A stretch of 20,015 nt of DNA, taken from NCBI GenBank assembly GCA_946415695.1, contig CAMKTM010000010.1:1-20015 (forward strand), written 5' to 3'. This document shows positions 1-6,705 of this stretch, one piece after another. The number at the start of each line of letters is the position of its first letter. Positions within the stretch are counted from its first letter, which is position 1. A program made the position numbers and the translations under genes. The notes under the pieces were generated by a model. It saw nothing but the letters and a program-made list of their open reading frames with translations. It had not been told where the DNA came from and made no database searches. Source of the stretch: an uncultured Prevotellaceae bacterium. GTDB taxonomy: Bacteria > Bacteroidota > Bacteroidia > Bacteroidales > Bacteroidaceae.

Positions 1-1
1 T

Positions 2-111
2 AAAGCCACACCTTTCCCAAAAACAAGGCACGCCTTTATGGTCAACAAGGCACGCCTTTATGGCCAACAAGGCACGCCTTTATTGAAATAAGGCCACAGG
101 GTTATTGAAAC
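2..111. repeat. 22-bp tandem array A, about five units
   Basis: Three near-identical units start at 24, 46 and 68 (core AAGGCACGCCTTTATGG). A degenerate unit precedes them (2-23, about 13 of 22 matches) and another follows (90-111, about 15 of 22). Each good unit carries the dyad AAGGC-AC-GCCTT. The array may begin before the window. It lies upstream of pdxT, and the gene on its other side is not visible. A period of 22 is not a multiple of three, so the array is unlikely to be coding. Three other arrays in this window have the same period. Confidence 0.85.
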
Positions 112-120
112 TCATCCTTT

Positions 121-165
121 ACTCCCTTAACTCCCACAACTCCCATAACTCCCTTAACTCCTTTA
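121..165. repeat. 9-bp word array upstream of pdxT
   Basis: Five consecutive 9-bp words of the form ACTCCnnnA end 17 bases before the pdxT start codon. The words differ at one to three positions. The region holds no clear TAnnTTTG promoter box, so pdxT may be transcribed from further upstream. Confidence 0.85.
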
Positions 166-182
166 ATGATTTCGCTGATAAT

Positions 183-863
183 ATGAAGATTGCTATACTT
201 GCTCTTCAAGGAGCCTTTGCTGAGCACGAACAGATGTTCAGGCAGCTTGGGGCAGAGACTACGCTCATCCGAAACCTGGACGACTTCAATTCAACCTTCA
301 AAAAGCCTCCCTCCCTACCCCTCTCCATCTCCCCCGATGGGGAGAGTTTTTCGCGGCAGGAAGCCTCCCCTCGGGGAGGCTTGGAGGGGGTCGAGGGGGC
401 TGGTCTGGCTATCCCTGGCGGCGAGAGCACGGCCATGATGCGCATCATGAAGGACGAAGGTCTGTTCGAGCCGCTCCGGCAGGCCATCCTCGACGGACTT
501 CCTGTGCTCGGAACCTGTGCGGGCCTCATCATGCTCGACCGCAACCACCTCGGCGTGATGGACATCACAGCCCGTCGGAATGCCTACGGCCGTCAGTTGG
601 GGAGCTTCAACACGGAAGAGGACGTCAAGGGCATCGGCCGTGTGCCCATGACTTTCATCCGTGCTCCCTACATCGAAGAGGCCGACCCCGAGGTCGAAAT
701 CCTTGCCCGCGTAGATGGGAAAGCCGTAGCAGCACGACAAGGGAACATGCTCGTCACCGCGTTCCATCCCGAACTGACACAAGACACACGCATCCATAGA
801 CTTTTTCTCTCGATGGTGACAACCGCAGCACCCGATTTCGTTCGGAAAGTTCGGAAAGAATAG
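183..863 (+). CDS. pdxT: Pyridoxal 5'-phosphate synthase glutaminase subunit PdxT, with an in-frame repeat-derived insert
   Basis: PdxT is the class I glutaminase that hydrolyses glutamine and passes ammonia to PdxS for PLP synthesis. The start at 183 gives the family N-terminus MKIAILALQGAFAEHE; the open frame further upstream is the 9-bp repeat. Visible motifs are IPGGEST (78-84), the nucleophile Cys112 in GTCAGL, RRNAYGRQLGSF, and the His/Glu pair in FHPEL. The protein is 226 residues against about 190 usual. The excess lies between DDFN (33-36) and GLAIPGGEST (from 74), where 35-odd Pro/Gly/Ser-rich residues are encoded by a GC-rich palindromic repeat. All catalytic motifs are intact, so it is probably functional with an extra loop. 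Its partner pdxS is not in the window. An inactive enzyme cannot be excluded. Confidence 0.93.
   Translation: MKIAILALQGAFAEHEQMFRQLGAETTLIRNLDDFNSTFKKPPSLPLSISPDGESFSRQEASPRGGLEGVEGAGLAIPGGESTAMMRIMKDEGLFEPLRQAILDGLPVLGTCAGLIMLDRNHLGVMDITARRNAYGRQLGSFNTEEDVKGIGRVPMTFIRAPYIEEADPEVEILARVDGKAVAARQGNMLVTAFHPELTQDTRIHRLFLSMVTTAAPDFVRKVRKE
304..401. repeat. GC-rich palindromic repeat inside pdxT
   Basis: A pyrimidine-rich left half is followed by a purine-rich right half, forming an imperfect outer inverted repeat (304-322 against 383-401). Inside are two hairpins: CTCTCC/GGAGAG at 321-346 and a perfect 8-bp stem GCCTCCCC/GGGGAGGC with a 2-nt centre at 363-380. The composition and structure resemble intergenic palindromic repeats, not a conserved protein segment. 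A related sequence lies at 13724-13756. Confidence 0.8.
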
Positions 864-881
864 AAGAAAACGCTGTTTTGT

Positions 882-912
882 TTTGCTATTCACTCATTTA
901 TTCGTAACTTTG
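882..912 (+). promoter_or_regulatory. Bacteroidota-type promoter for the endonuclease-truA group
   Basis: TTTG at 882-885 is followed after 19 bases by TAACTTTG at 905-912, matching the -33 TTTG and -7 TAnnTTTG consensus with usual spacing. Transcription would begin around 917-920, giving a leader of about 25 nt before the ATG at 943. Confidence 0.8.
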
Positions 913-942
913 TGGTCGTTTAGATGAATAAATAATCGCAGA

Positions 943-2457
943 ATGAAACAATATACTACTATTCTCCTCCTCTACCTCTTGCTGCCATACATTGCAGCCG
1001 CCGGCATTCCCAAAGACTATTACAAGGATGCCAACGGCAAGAAGAAGGCTGACCTGAAAGCAGCCATGCACAGCATCATACAGCCCGTAAGGGTGCTTTC
1101 CTACGGAAGCGGAGAGAACAGCACATGGAGCGGGTTCTATACGACAGACCGCACGTCCGACGGCTATGTCATCGACCGCTACAGCCCTCGCTCCACATGG
1201 GTGAAGTTCTCTTCTAACGCCAATGCTAATAAGGCCAGCGCACCAAGCGGTATGAACATCGAGCACTCGTTCCCCAAAAGCTGGTGGGGCGGCGAGAGTA
1301 ACAATGCCTACAAAGACCTCTTCAATCTCATGCCAAGCGAATCGGGCATCAACAGCGACAAGAGCAACTATGCAATGGGCAAAGTGACAAACGTCACAAA
1401 TGGCAACGGCTACACGAAGGTGGGCAAAGGCCCCACCGCGTCGGGCAACAAAAGCCTCTGGGAACCTGCCGACGAATGGAAAGGCGACTTCGCCCGCGAC
1501 TACTTCTACATGGTGACTGCCTACAGCAACCTCACCTGGACTTCCAACGGGCTCGACATGCTCGAGAGCAACGATTACCCGACCATGCAGCAATGGGCTT
1601 ACACGCTGCTGCTCGAATGGGCAAGGCAAGACCCCGTGAGCGAGATAGAGCGCAAGCGCAACGACGACGTCTATAGCATTCAGAAAAACCGCAACCCCTT
1701 CGTCGATTTCCCTAACCTCGCAGAATACATCTGGGGCGACAGCGTGGATTATGCCTTCAGCATCGACGGCACATCTTCCGGCGGCAACGGCGGCAGCACT
1801 ATCGACCCGACGCCCGACTTCGCCACTCTTGTTGACTGCTCAATGAAAAACGGCTTTAGCCCGTTCTTCGTCCGAACGTATGAAGGTTGCGAGGCCGAAG
1901 CATGGACAAGCGACGCTAATTACGGAGCAAAGGCAAATGCCTATAAACTGCCAGGCAAGGAAGCAGACGAATACCTGATGGTCAACCTCGACCTGACGTA
2001 CGTAACAGAAGCGACACTCACCTTCCAGCACGCCACGGGCTACAATGGCTCGACCGCCGTGAAGGACACATACTTCCAGGTCCTCGTCTCGGAGAACTAC
2101 GATGGCGTGCCAGAAGATGCAACTTGGGATATGCTTGATGCCCAGTTCCCACCACTCAAGTCAAGCGGCAGCTTCACCGACTATGTTTCCTCTGGCGACG
2201 TAAGCCTCGACGATTACTGCGGCATGAAGGTCACGCTCGCATTCAGATACACGAGCAACAGCGCAGCCTGCTATTGCTGGGAAGTGAAAGATGTCAAGGT
2301 TACGACCTACACTGACCCGGATGCTCTGCCACTCATCGAGGAAGAGATGAATGAAGAAAGGGCAGACGGCAAATGTTATGACCTGATGGGCAGACAAGTT
2401 CCGTGGAACACGAAGGGCCTCGTCATCAGAAACGGCAAAAAGATATTTCAAAGATAA
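943..2457 (+). CDS. Secreted endonuclease I family nuclease with C-terminal sorting-like tail
   Basis: This is a 504-residue secreted non-specific nuclease of the endonuclease I (EndA/Bsn) His-Me-finger family. A signal peptide covers residues 1-20 (hydrophobic core LLLYLLLPYIAAA). The nuclease domain spans about 25-270. It contains NIEHSFPKSWWG with Glu107/His108, DLFNL with Asn128, GDFARDYFYM and NPFVDFPNLAEYIWGD. By family analogy His108 is the general base and Glu107 and Asn128 bind the metal. A Ser/Gly linker (279-288) leads to a beta-sandwich resembling choice-of-anchor/adhesin domains (about 290-455). The end (478-504, YDLMGRQV then KGLVIRNGKK) resembles type IX secretion sorting domains. 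It has its own promoter, and a second nuclease gene follows 9 bases after the stop. The role is probably scavenging of extracellular DNA or RNA. Confidence 0.9.
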   Translation: MKQYTTILLLYLLLPYIAAAGIPKDYYKDANGKKKADLKAAMHSIIQPVRVLSYGSGENSTWSGFYTTDRTSDGYVIDRYSPRSTWVKFSSNANANKASAPSGMNIEHSFPKSWWGGESNNAYKDLFNLMPSESGINSDKSNYAMGKVTNVTNGNGYTKVGKGPTASGNKSLWEPADEWKGDFARDYFYMVTAYSNLTWTSNGLDMLESNDYPTMQQWAYTLLLEWARQDPVSEIERKRNDDVYSIQKNRNPFVDFPNLAEYIWGDSVDYAFSIDGTSSGGNGGSTIDPTPDFATLVDCSMKNGFSPFFVRTYEGCEAEAWTSDANYGAKANAYKLPGKEADEYLMVNLDLTYVTEATLTFQHATGYNGSTAVKDTYFQVLVSENYDGVPEDATWDMLDAQFPPLKSSGSFTDYVSSGDVSLDDYCGMKVTLAFRYTSNSAACYCWEVKDVKVTTYTDPDALPLIEEEMNEERADGKCYDLMGRQVPWNTKGLVIRNGKKIFQR

Positions 2458-2466
2458 TGCAAAGTT

Positions 2467-4842
2467 ATGAGGTCAAAAGTTCTTTTACTGCTCTTTGTCT
2501 CTGTCGGTTGGTCAATGTTCAATGGCCAATGGTCAATGGCATTGGCTCAGGAGCAATACTATAGGAAGGCAGAAGGTCTGCGCGGCATCCAACTCAAAGC
2601 TGCCCTGCACGACCTCATCCAGCCAAACCGCGTGCTCGACTATGGCGGTGGCTATGGCAAGACATGGAACGGCTTCTGGCAAACCGACCAGATGGAGAAC
2701 ATGCAAGTGCGCGACCGCTACAGCGATGTCGTCCGTTACCTCAATTCAGACATGAGTGCGGTATCGGGCATGAACATCGAGCACATTTGGGCCAACAGTT
2801 GGTGGGGACACATCAAGAACAATGCTTACTGCGACCTCTTCAACCTCTACCCTGCCGATGCCACTGCCAACGGACGGAAGAGCAACAACCCGATAGGCAT
2901 CGTAGACGGCACGGTGGCCTACACGAACGGCGTGACGAAGGTGGGCAAGAGCAGCAGCTATCGTGCCGACAGCCTCATCACCGTCTGGGAACCGGCCGAC
3001 CAGTGGAAGGGCGACTTCGCTCGTACCTATTTCTACATGGCGACGTGCTACACCCACATGACTTCGCTCTGGACAACGACCGAAGGCCTTCTGACCGTTG
3101 ACCCGGACAGCCCTCTGCTCATGCGGCCGTGGGTCTATAACCTCATGCTCGAATGGGCAGAAGCCGACCCGCTCGACGAGATCGAGCAGCAACGGAACGA
3201 CGCCATCTGCGAGATTCAGGGCAACCGCAACCCTTTCGTCGATTATCCCGAGCTTTGCTATTACATCTGGGGCGACAAGACGGACGAGCAGTTCTATTGC
3301 AGCGAAGAGCATGGCGCAGAGATATTCGTGCCTGCTGCAAGCGAGGAGATTGACTTTGGGCTGTGGCCGCTCTCGCGCCCCTTCTCGGCTAAGGTTCAGG
3401 TTCGAGGCAGAGGCTTGAGCGATGGAGCCACGCTCTCACTTGCAGGTGAGGGGTTTGCCCTCGCCAAGACCGCGCTCTCTGCCGAAGAAATCACCGAAGG
3501 AACGACCGTCAGCATTGCCGTAACGCCATCGGACGAAGGCTCTTACACGGCGATGCTCTCCCTCGAAGGCAGCGGCTACGTGCAGCAGACGCCGCTGACA
3601 GTTTCCTTTGTTGACGGCATTCCCGCTTACGCAGCCACGGACATCGTCTGTGCCGTCAGCAGCCGTCGCTTCAATGCCAACTGGATGAACTACGAACCGG
3701 AAGCAACCTATACGCTCAACGTCTATACAAAAGATGATGCAGGCAAGGAAAAGACCTTCGGCACCTACACCACCACCGACACCACCTATCAGGTCAAGAA
3801 TGTTCAGACTAACACGACATATTATTATAGAGTGAGCATCGTCAAGGACGGCACGGAGGTTGTGGGCAGCAACGAAGTCATGGTCGAGATGCCGGACATG
3901 GCACCTGTCTTCTCCGTCAGCGCCGACGACATCGCCTTCACCGCAACGCCTGGCAAGCCAAGCGCTCCCACGATGGTGAACATCACGCTGATGGCCGCTC
4001 CAAAGTATGTAACGGAAGTCAGCACGAGCGCCCCATTCGAGCTCAGCAGCGACGGAGAGGCATGGTCGCAACAACTGACGCTCACCGGCACAGGGCCTTC
4101 CTTCTTTATCCGCTTCGGCGGTGCCTTCGAGGAAGGCGATTATGAGGGCGAAGTCATTGTCAGCACAGAAGGACTGGACGACAGAGTCATCTCAGTAAGC
4201 TGCAGCGTGGATGCCACCAAGTCCTTCTTCGAGGACTTTGAGACAGGAAGCAAGGGAGCATACGCAGCGGCGGAAGTCACTTGCTCTGCTGCCACCTGGG
4301 AGTTGAGCAACGCCTTGATAGCCAGCGACGACAACGCTCTCGGCAGTAAGTGCGTCCGCATGAAGGGATATGTCAAGTCGGGCGGCGTCGTCACCACACC
4401 GGCATATCTTATGATGACCACAGACAAGGTGAACGGCTGCGACAGCCTTTGGTTCTGTGCCGGCAGCTATGGCAAGGACACAGGCGTGAAGATGACCGTC
4501 AGCTACAGCACCGACGGCGGACAGACGTGGTCGGACATTGTCTCGTCGCTTTCTGTCGAAACGATGAAACGCTATGGCTTCAAGATAAACCGCGACGGCA
4601 ACATCCGCCTAAAGTTCGAGAGCGAGAACACAGGCAACAAGCGTGTCAACATCGACAACGTGCAGATGAGCGACTGGGAAGACCCGGACGGCATTGAAAC
4701 AATTCATAATTCTAAATTCACAATTCATAATGGCATCTACGACCTGAGTGGACGAAAAGTAAGTCACCCACAAAGAGGAATATATATAATCAAAGATAAA
4801 CTAAGAATAAAGAATACCTCTGCCTCTGAACAACGCGATTAA
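2467..4842 (+). CDS. Large secreted endonuclease I family nuclease with Ig, Fn3 and adhesin-like domains
   Basis: This 791-residue paralogue of the preceding gene lies 9 bases downstream. The signal peptide (1-27) contains the repeat-encoded stretch WSMFNGQWSM. The nuclease domain is at about 30-280 with NIEHIWANSWWG (Glu105/His106), DLFNLYPA (Asn126), GDFARTYFYM and NPFVDYPELCYYIWGD. After it come an Ig-like segment (about 295-382), a fibronectin type III-like domain (about 388-477, YYYRVSIVKDG), a second Ig-like segment (about 480-582) and a choice-of-anchor J-like domain (585-738). The end is a YDLSGRKV...GIYIIKDK tail (758-778) like a sorting signal. Residues 744-755 of the linker before this tail are also repeat-encoded. 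The two proteins differ mainly in the added central modules, so they may work at different sites or substrates. Confidence 0.88.
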   Translation: MRSKVLLLLFVSVGWSMFNGQWSMALAQEQYYRKAEGLRGIQLKAALHDLIQPNRVLDYGGGYGKTWNGFWQTDQMENMQVRDRYSDVVRYLNSDMSAVSGMNIEHIWANSWWGHIKNNAYCDLFNLYPADATANGRKSNNPIGIVDGTVAYTNGVTKVGKSSSYRADSLITVWEPADQWKGDFARTYFYMATCYTHMTSLWTTTEGLLTVDPDSPLLMRPWVYNLMLEWAEADPLDEIEQQRNDAICEIQGNRNPFVDYPELCYYIWGDKTDEQFYCSEEHGAEIFVPAASEEIDFGLWPLSRPFSAKVQVRGRGLSDGATLSLAGEGFALAKTALSAEEITEGTTVSIAVTPSDEGSYTAMLSLEGSGYVQQTPLTVSFVDGIPAYAATDIVCAVSSRRFNANWMNYEPEATYTLNVYTKDDAGKEKTFGTYTTTDTTYQVKNVQTNTTYYYRVSIVKDGTEVVGSNEVMVEMPDMAPVFSVSADDIAFTATPGKPSAPTMVNITLMAAPKYVTEVSTSAPFELSSDGEAWSQQLTLTGTGPSFFIRFGGAFEEGDYEGEVIVSTEGLDDRVISVSCSVDATKSFFEDFETGSKGAYAAAEVTCSAATWELSNALIASDDNALGSKCVRMKGYVKSGGVVTTPAYLMMTTDKVNGCDSLWFCAGSYGKDTGVKMTVSYSTDGGQTWSDIVSSLSVETMKRYGFKINRDGNIRLKFESENTGNKRVNIDNVQMSDWEDPDGIETIHNSKFTIHNGIYDLSGRKVSHPQRGIYIIKDKLRIKNTSASEQRD
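2512..2539. repeat. 7-bp word array in the signal peptide of the second endonuclease
   Basis: Four consecutive 7-bp words read TCAATGT, TCAATGG, CCAATGG, TCAATGG. They encode part of the hydrophobic/c-region of the signal peptide. The same word family appears as a 17-word array inside mutY (9662-9780). A change of one word would shift the reading frame. Confidence 0.9.
4701..4728. repeat. 7-bp word array in the linker before the C-terminal tail
   Basis: The four words are AATTCAT, AATTCTA, AATTCAC, AATTCAT. They encode HNSKFTIHN just before the YDLSGRKV tail. The reverse-complement word ATGAATT forms the intergenic array at 4845-4872, and AATTCAT recurs at 19945-19958. Confidence 0.9.
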
Positions 4843-4844
4843 TC

Positions 4845-4872
4845 ATGAATTATGAATTTATAATTATGAATT
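4845..4872. repeat. 7-bp word array between the second endonuclease and truA
   Basis: The four words are ATGAATT, ATGAATT, TATAATT, ATGAATT. The array fills almost the whole 35-base gap, ending 5 bases before the truA start codon. It therefore sits where a translation initiation region would lie, which is AT-rich as expected for Bacteroidota. Confidence 0.88.
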
Positions 4873-4877
4873 AATCC

Positions 4878-5612
4878 ATGCGGTACTTCATCACGCTTTC
4901 CTACGACGGCACATGCTATCACGGCTGGCAGATTCAGCCTAACGGCGACAGCGTCCAGCAACGGCTGCAGGAAGCACTTTCCGCCCTGCTCCGCCAGCCC
5001 ATCGAAGTTGTCGGTGCAGGACGAACCGATGCCGGCGTCCATGCCCGAATGATGGTGGCGCACTTCGATTGGGAAGGAAAGGAGCCACTTGACCCGGCAC
5101 ATCTGGTCTATTCGCTCAACAAGTTCTTGCCGCCGGACATTGCCGTGCAGGACATCCGCCCCGTCCCCAACGACATGCACGCACGCTTCTCGGCCACCTC
5201 ACGCACATACCACTATTTCATTCACACCTGCAAAGACCCCTTCATCTCTGCCTATAGCTGGCAGGTGCCATACAAGCTCGACTTCGCCCGAATGAACGAA
5301 GCGGCCAAGGTTCTGCTTGAATACAAGGACTTTACCAGTTTCTCGAAAGTAGGGACTGACGTAAAGACGAACTTCTGCGACATCAAGGAAGCCTATTGGG
5401 AGGAAGAGGCCCCGGGAAGGTGGCGCTTCACCATCACCGCCAATCGCTTCCTCCGTAACATGGTTCGCGCCATTGTGGGAACACTCGTTGAAGTTGGCCG
5501 AGGCAAACTGACCGTCGAAGATGTCCGCCGCATCATCGAAGCCAAAGACCGCCAGCGAGCAGGCGAAAGTGTTCCAGGCAAAGCCCTCTTCCTCGTGGAC
5601 ATCAAATACTGA
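4878..5612 (+). CDS. truA: tRNA pseudouridine(38-40) synthase TruA
   Basis: TruA converts uridines 38-40 of the tRNA anticodon arm to pseudouridine in the cytoplasm. The 244-residue length is normal for the family. The start MRYFITLSYDGTCYHGWQ matches the conserved N-terminus. The catalytic aspartate is Asp51 in GAGRTDAGVHA. Further family motifs are DFTSFSKVGT, FTITANRFLRNMVRAIVGTL and PGKALFLVDIKY at the C-terminus. It follows the second endonuclease by 35 bases with no visible promoter of its own, so it is probably co-transcribed. Nothing looks damaged. Confidence 0.97.
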   Translation: MRYFITLSYDGTCYHGWQIQPNGDSVQQRLQEALSALLRQPIEVVGAGRTDAGVHARMMVAHFDWEGKEPLDPAHLVYSLNKFLPPDIAVQDIRPVPNDMHARFSATSRTYHYFIHTCKDPFISAYSWQVPYKLDFARMNEAAKVLLEYKDFTSFSKVGTDVKTNFCDIKEAYWEEEAPGRWRFTITANRFLRNMVRAIVGTLVEVGRGKLTVEDVRRIIEAKDRQRAGESVPGKALFLVDIKY

Positions 5613-5722
5613 CTGCCGTTTGCGGAAGATAACCAAACCAATGTACTTTCACGAATAAACGTCCACCCTATGGTTTGAGACGATTCGCAACGTCTCTTCT
5701 CCAAACTTCGCAGGGGTCGTTC

Positions 5723-5789
5723 ATTGCATGGTCATGTACTTGCAATTGCATGGTCATGTACTTGCAATTGCATGGTCACGACCATGCAA
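5723..5789. repeat. 22-bp tandem array B in a convergent gap
   Basis: Units start at 5723, 5745 and 5767. The first two are identical (ATTGCATGGTCATGTACTTG plus CA). The third diverges in its second half and becomes a 22-bp dyad with 10-bp arms (TTGCATGGTC-AC-GACCATGCAA, 5768-5789). The array lies between convergent truA and the nuclease-family gene. The rest of this 304-base gap holds a small hairpin (5677-5696, GAGACG/CGTCTC) and the terminator at 5815-5866. Confidence 0.9.
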
Positions 5790-5814
5790 CAGACGCCCCA
5801 TTGGATGTTGGCAA

Positions 5815-5866
5815 AAAGAAAACGGGAAGCAACGCCTCGAAAAGGATGTTGCTTCCCGTTTTCTTT
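5815..5866. terminator. Strong bidirectional intrinsic terminator
   Basis: A perfect 19-bp inverted repeat (5815-5833 and 5848-5866) surrounds a 14-nt loop. The stem centre is CGGGAAGCAAC/GTTGCTTCCCG, flanked by A-rich sequence on the left and T-rich sequence on the right. It would therefore work for both convergent transcripts, truA on the plus strand and the nuclease-family gene on the minus strand. Confidence 0.92.
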
Positions 5867-5916
5867 GATTGTTATTATTCTCTCTATGCTGACCGAACAG
5901 GAATTCTGTGCGGAGG

Positions 5917-6705
5917 TTATCGTGCAGTGCGGCTGGTGCTGATGCCTATCTCTGCATGAAGCGGACGATGGTCGGAGAAGGTTTCCTCTCCAACCCATGT
6001 GCGGTAAAAGGAGGGAACAACTTCCGGAGAAGCCGTGGGCCTGAACATGGCCACATGGTCGATGCAGATGTTCGGCGCTTCGGCAGGGAACGTCTTGTCG
6101 GAAGATGGGTTAAGGAAGAGGAAGTGCTTCTGCATCTCCTGGTAGAAGGGCATTCCGGGCTCATCGTTCAGGTCGCCCATCAGGAAGAAAGGCTTTGTCC
6201 ATCGTTGAGCCTCGTCCAGGATGATGGGCAAGCTCGCCATGCGGTCTTCTGCCGTCAGAGAGAGGTGGGTGCAAGCCACGACATAGTGTTTGAACTCGGC
6301 CACCAGAAGCATTCGGGGCTCTTCCCTGCCAGGCAGAGAGAGACGGCGGACGGAGAGGGGGCGCTTCCTGCTGAGGATGCCAATGCCGTACTTGCCTCCC
6401 TGGTACTTGATGGCTGGGGCAAAGGTGGGATACATCTTTGCCTCGCGACCTATCTCTTCTAAGGAAAAGCAACCACCGTTGCGCCTCGTCATGCTGTCAA
6501 TCTCCTGAATGGCAGCCACATCGGCATGTGCCTTACGCAGGATGCGGGCTTGACGGACATGATCTATCCTGCCATCCAATCCCTCGCCATGCTGAATGTT
6601 GTAGGTGGTGAGGTGCAGCGTGCGCGTTTTCCTTGCCTGCAGAGGCGAAGCAAAGGTTAGTATTAGGGCTAAAGCTAAGGCTAAGGTTAGGATAGGCTCT
6701 TTCAT
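5917..6705 (-). CDS. Secreted endonuclease/exonuclease/phosphatase (EEP) family hydrolase
   Basis: A 262-residue protein with a signal peptide (1-24, hydrophobic core LALALALILTFA) and the full EEP fold signature: TTYNIQHG (Asn36), AIQEID (Glu68), CTHLSL (His147), GDLNDEP (Asp178, Asn180), CIDHV (Asp216) and SDHRPLH (Asp245, His246). These residues form the metal site and active centre of DNase I-like phosphodiesterases and phosphatases. The real substrate cannot be read from sequence; nucleic acid, a phospholipid or a sugar phosphate are all possible. Its ATG overlaps the rng stop codon by four bases (ATGA), so translation is probably coupled to rng. Codons of the signal peptide core are a 6-bp repeat. 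Confidence 0.9.
   Translation of the reverse strand: MKEPILTLALALALILTFASPLQARKTRTLHLTTYNIQHGEGLDGRIDHVRQARILRKAHADVAAIQEIDSMTRRNGGCFSLEEIGREAKMYPTFAPAIKYQGGKYGIGILSRKRPLSVRRLSLPGREEPRMLLVAEFKHYVVACTHLSLTAEDRMASLPIILDEAQRWTKPFFLMGDLNDEPGMPFYQEMQKHFLFLNPSSDKTFPAEAPNICIDHVAMFRPTASPEVVPSFYRTWVGEETFSDHRPLHAEIGISTSRTAR
6668..6697. repeat. 6-bp repeat in the EEP signal peptide
   Basis: The five words are GCTAAA, GCTAAG, GCTAAG, GTTAGG and ATAGGC on the plus strand. They encode the LALALALIL core on the minus strand. Because the unit is six bases, copy changes would keep the frame and only lengthen or shorten the hydrophobic core by two residues. Confidence 0.8.

Noticed and set aside
304..401. Frameshift or pseudogene in pdxT
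   Set aside because: The frame stays open through the insert, and all catalytic motifs follow in the correct frame.
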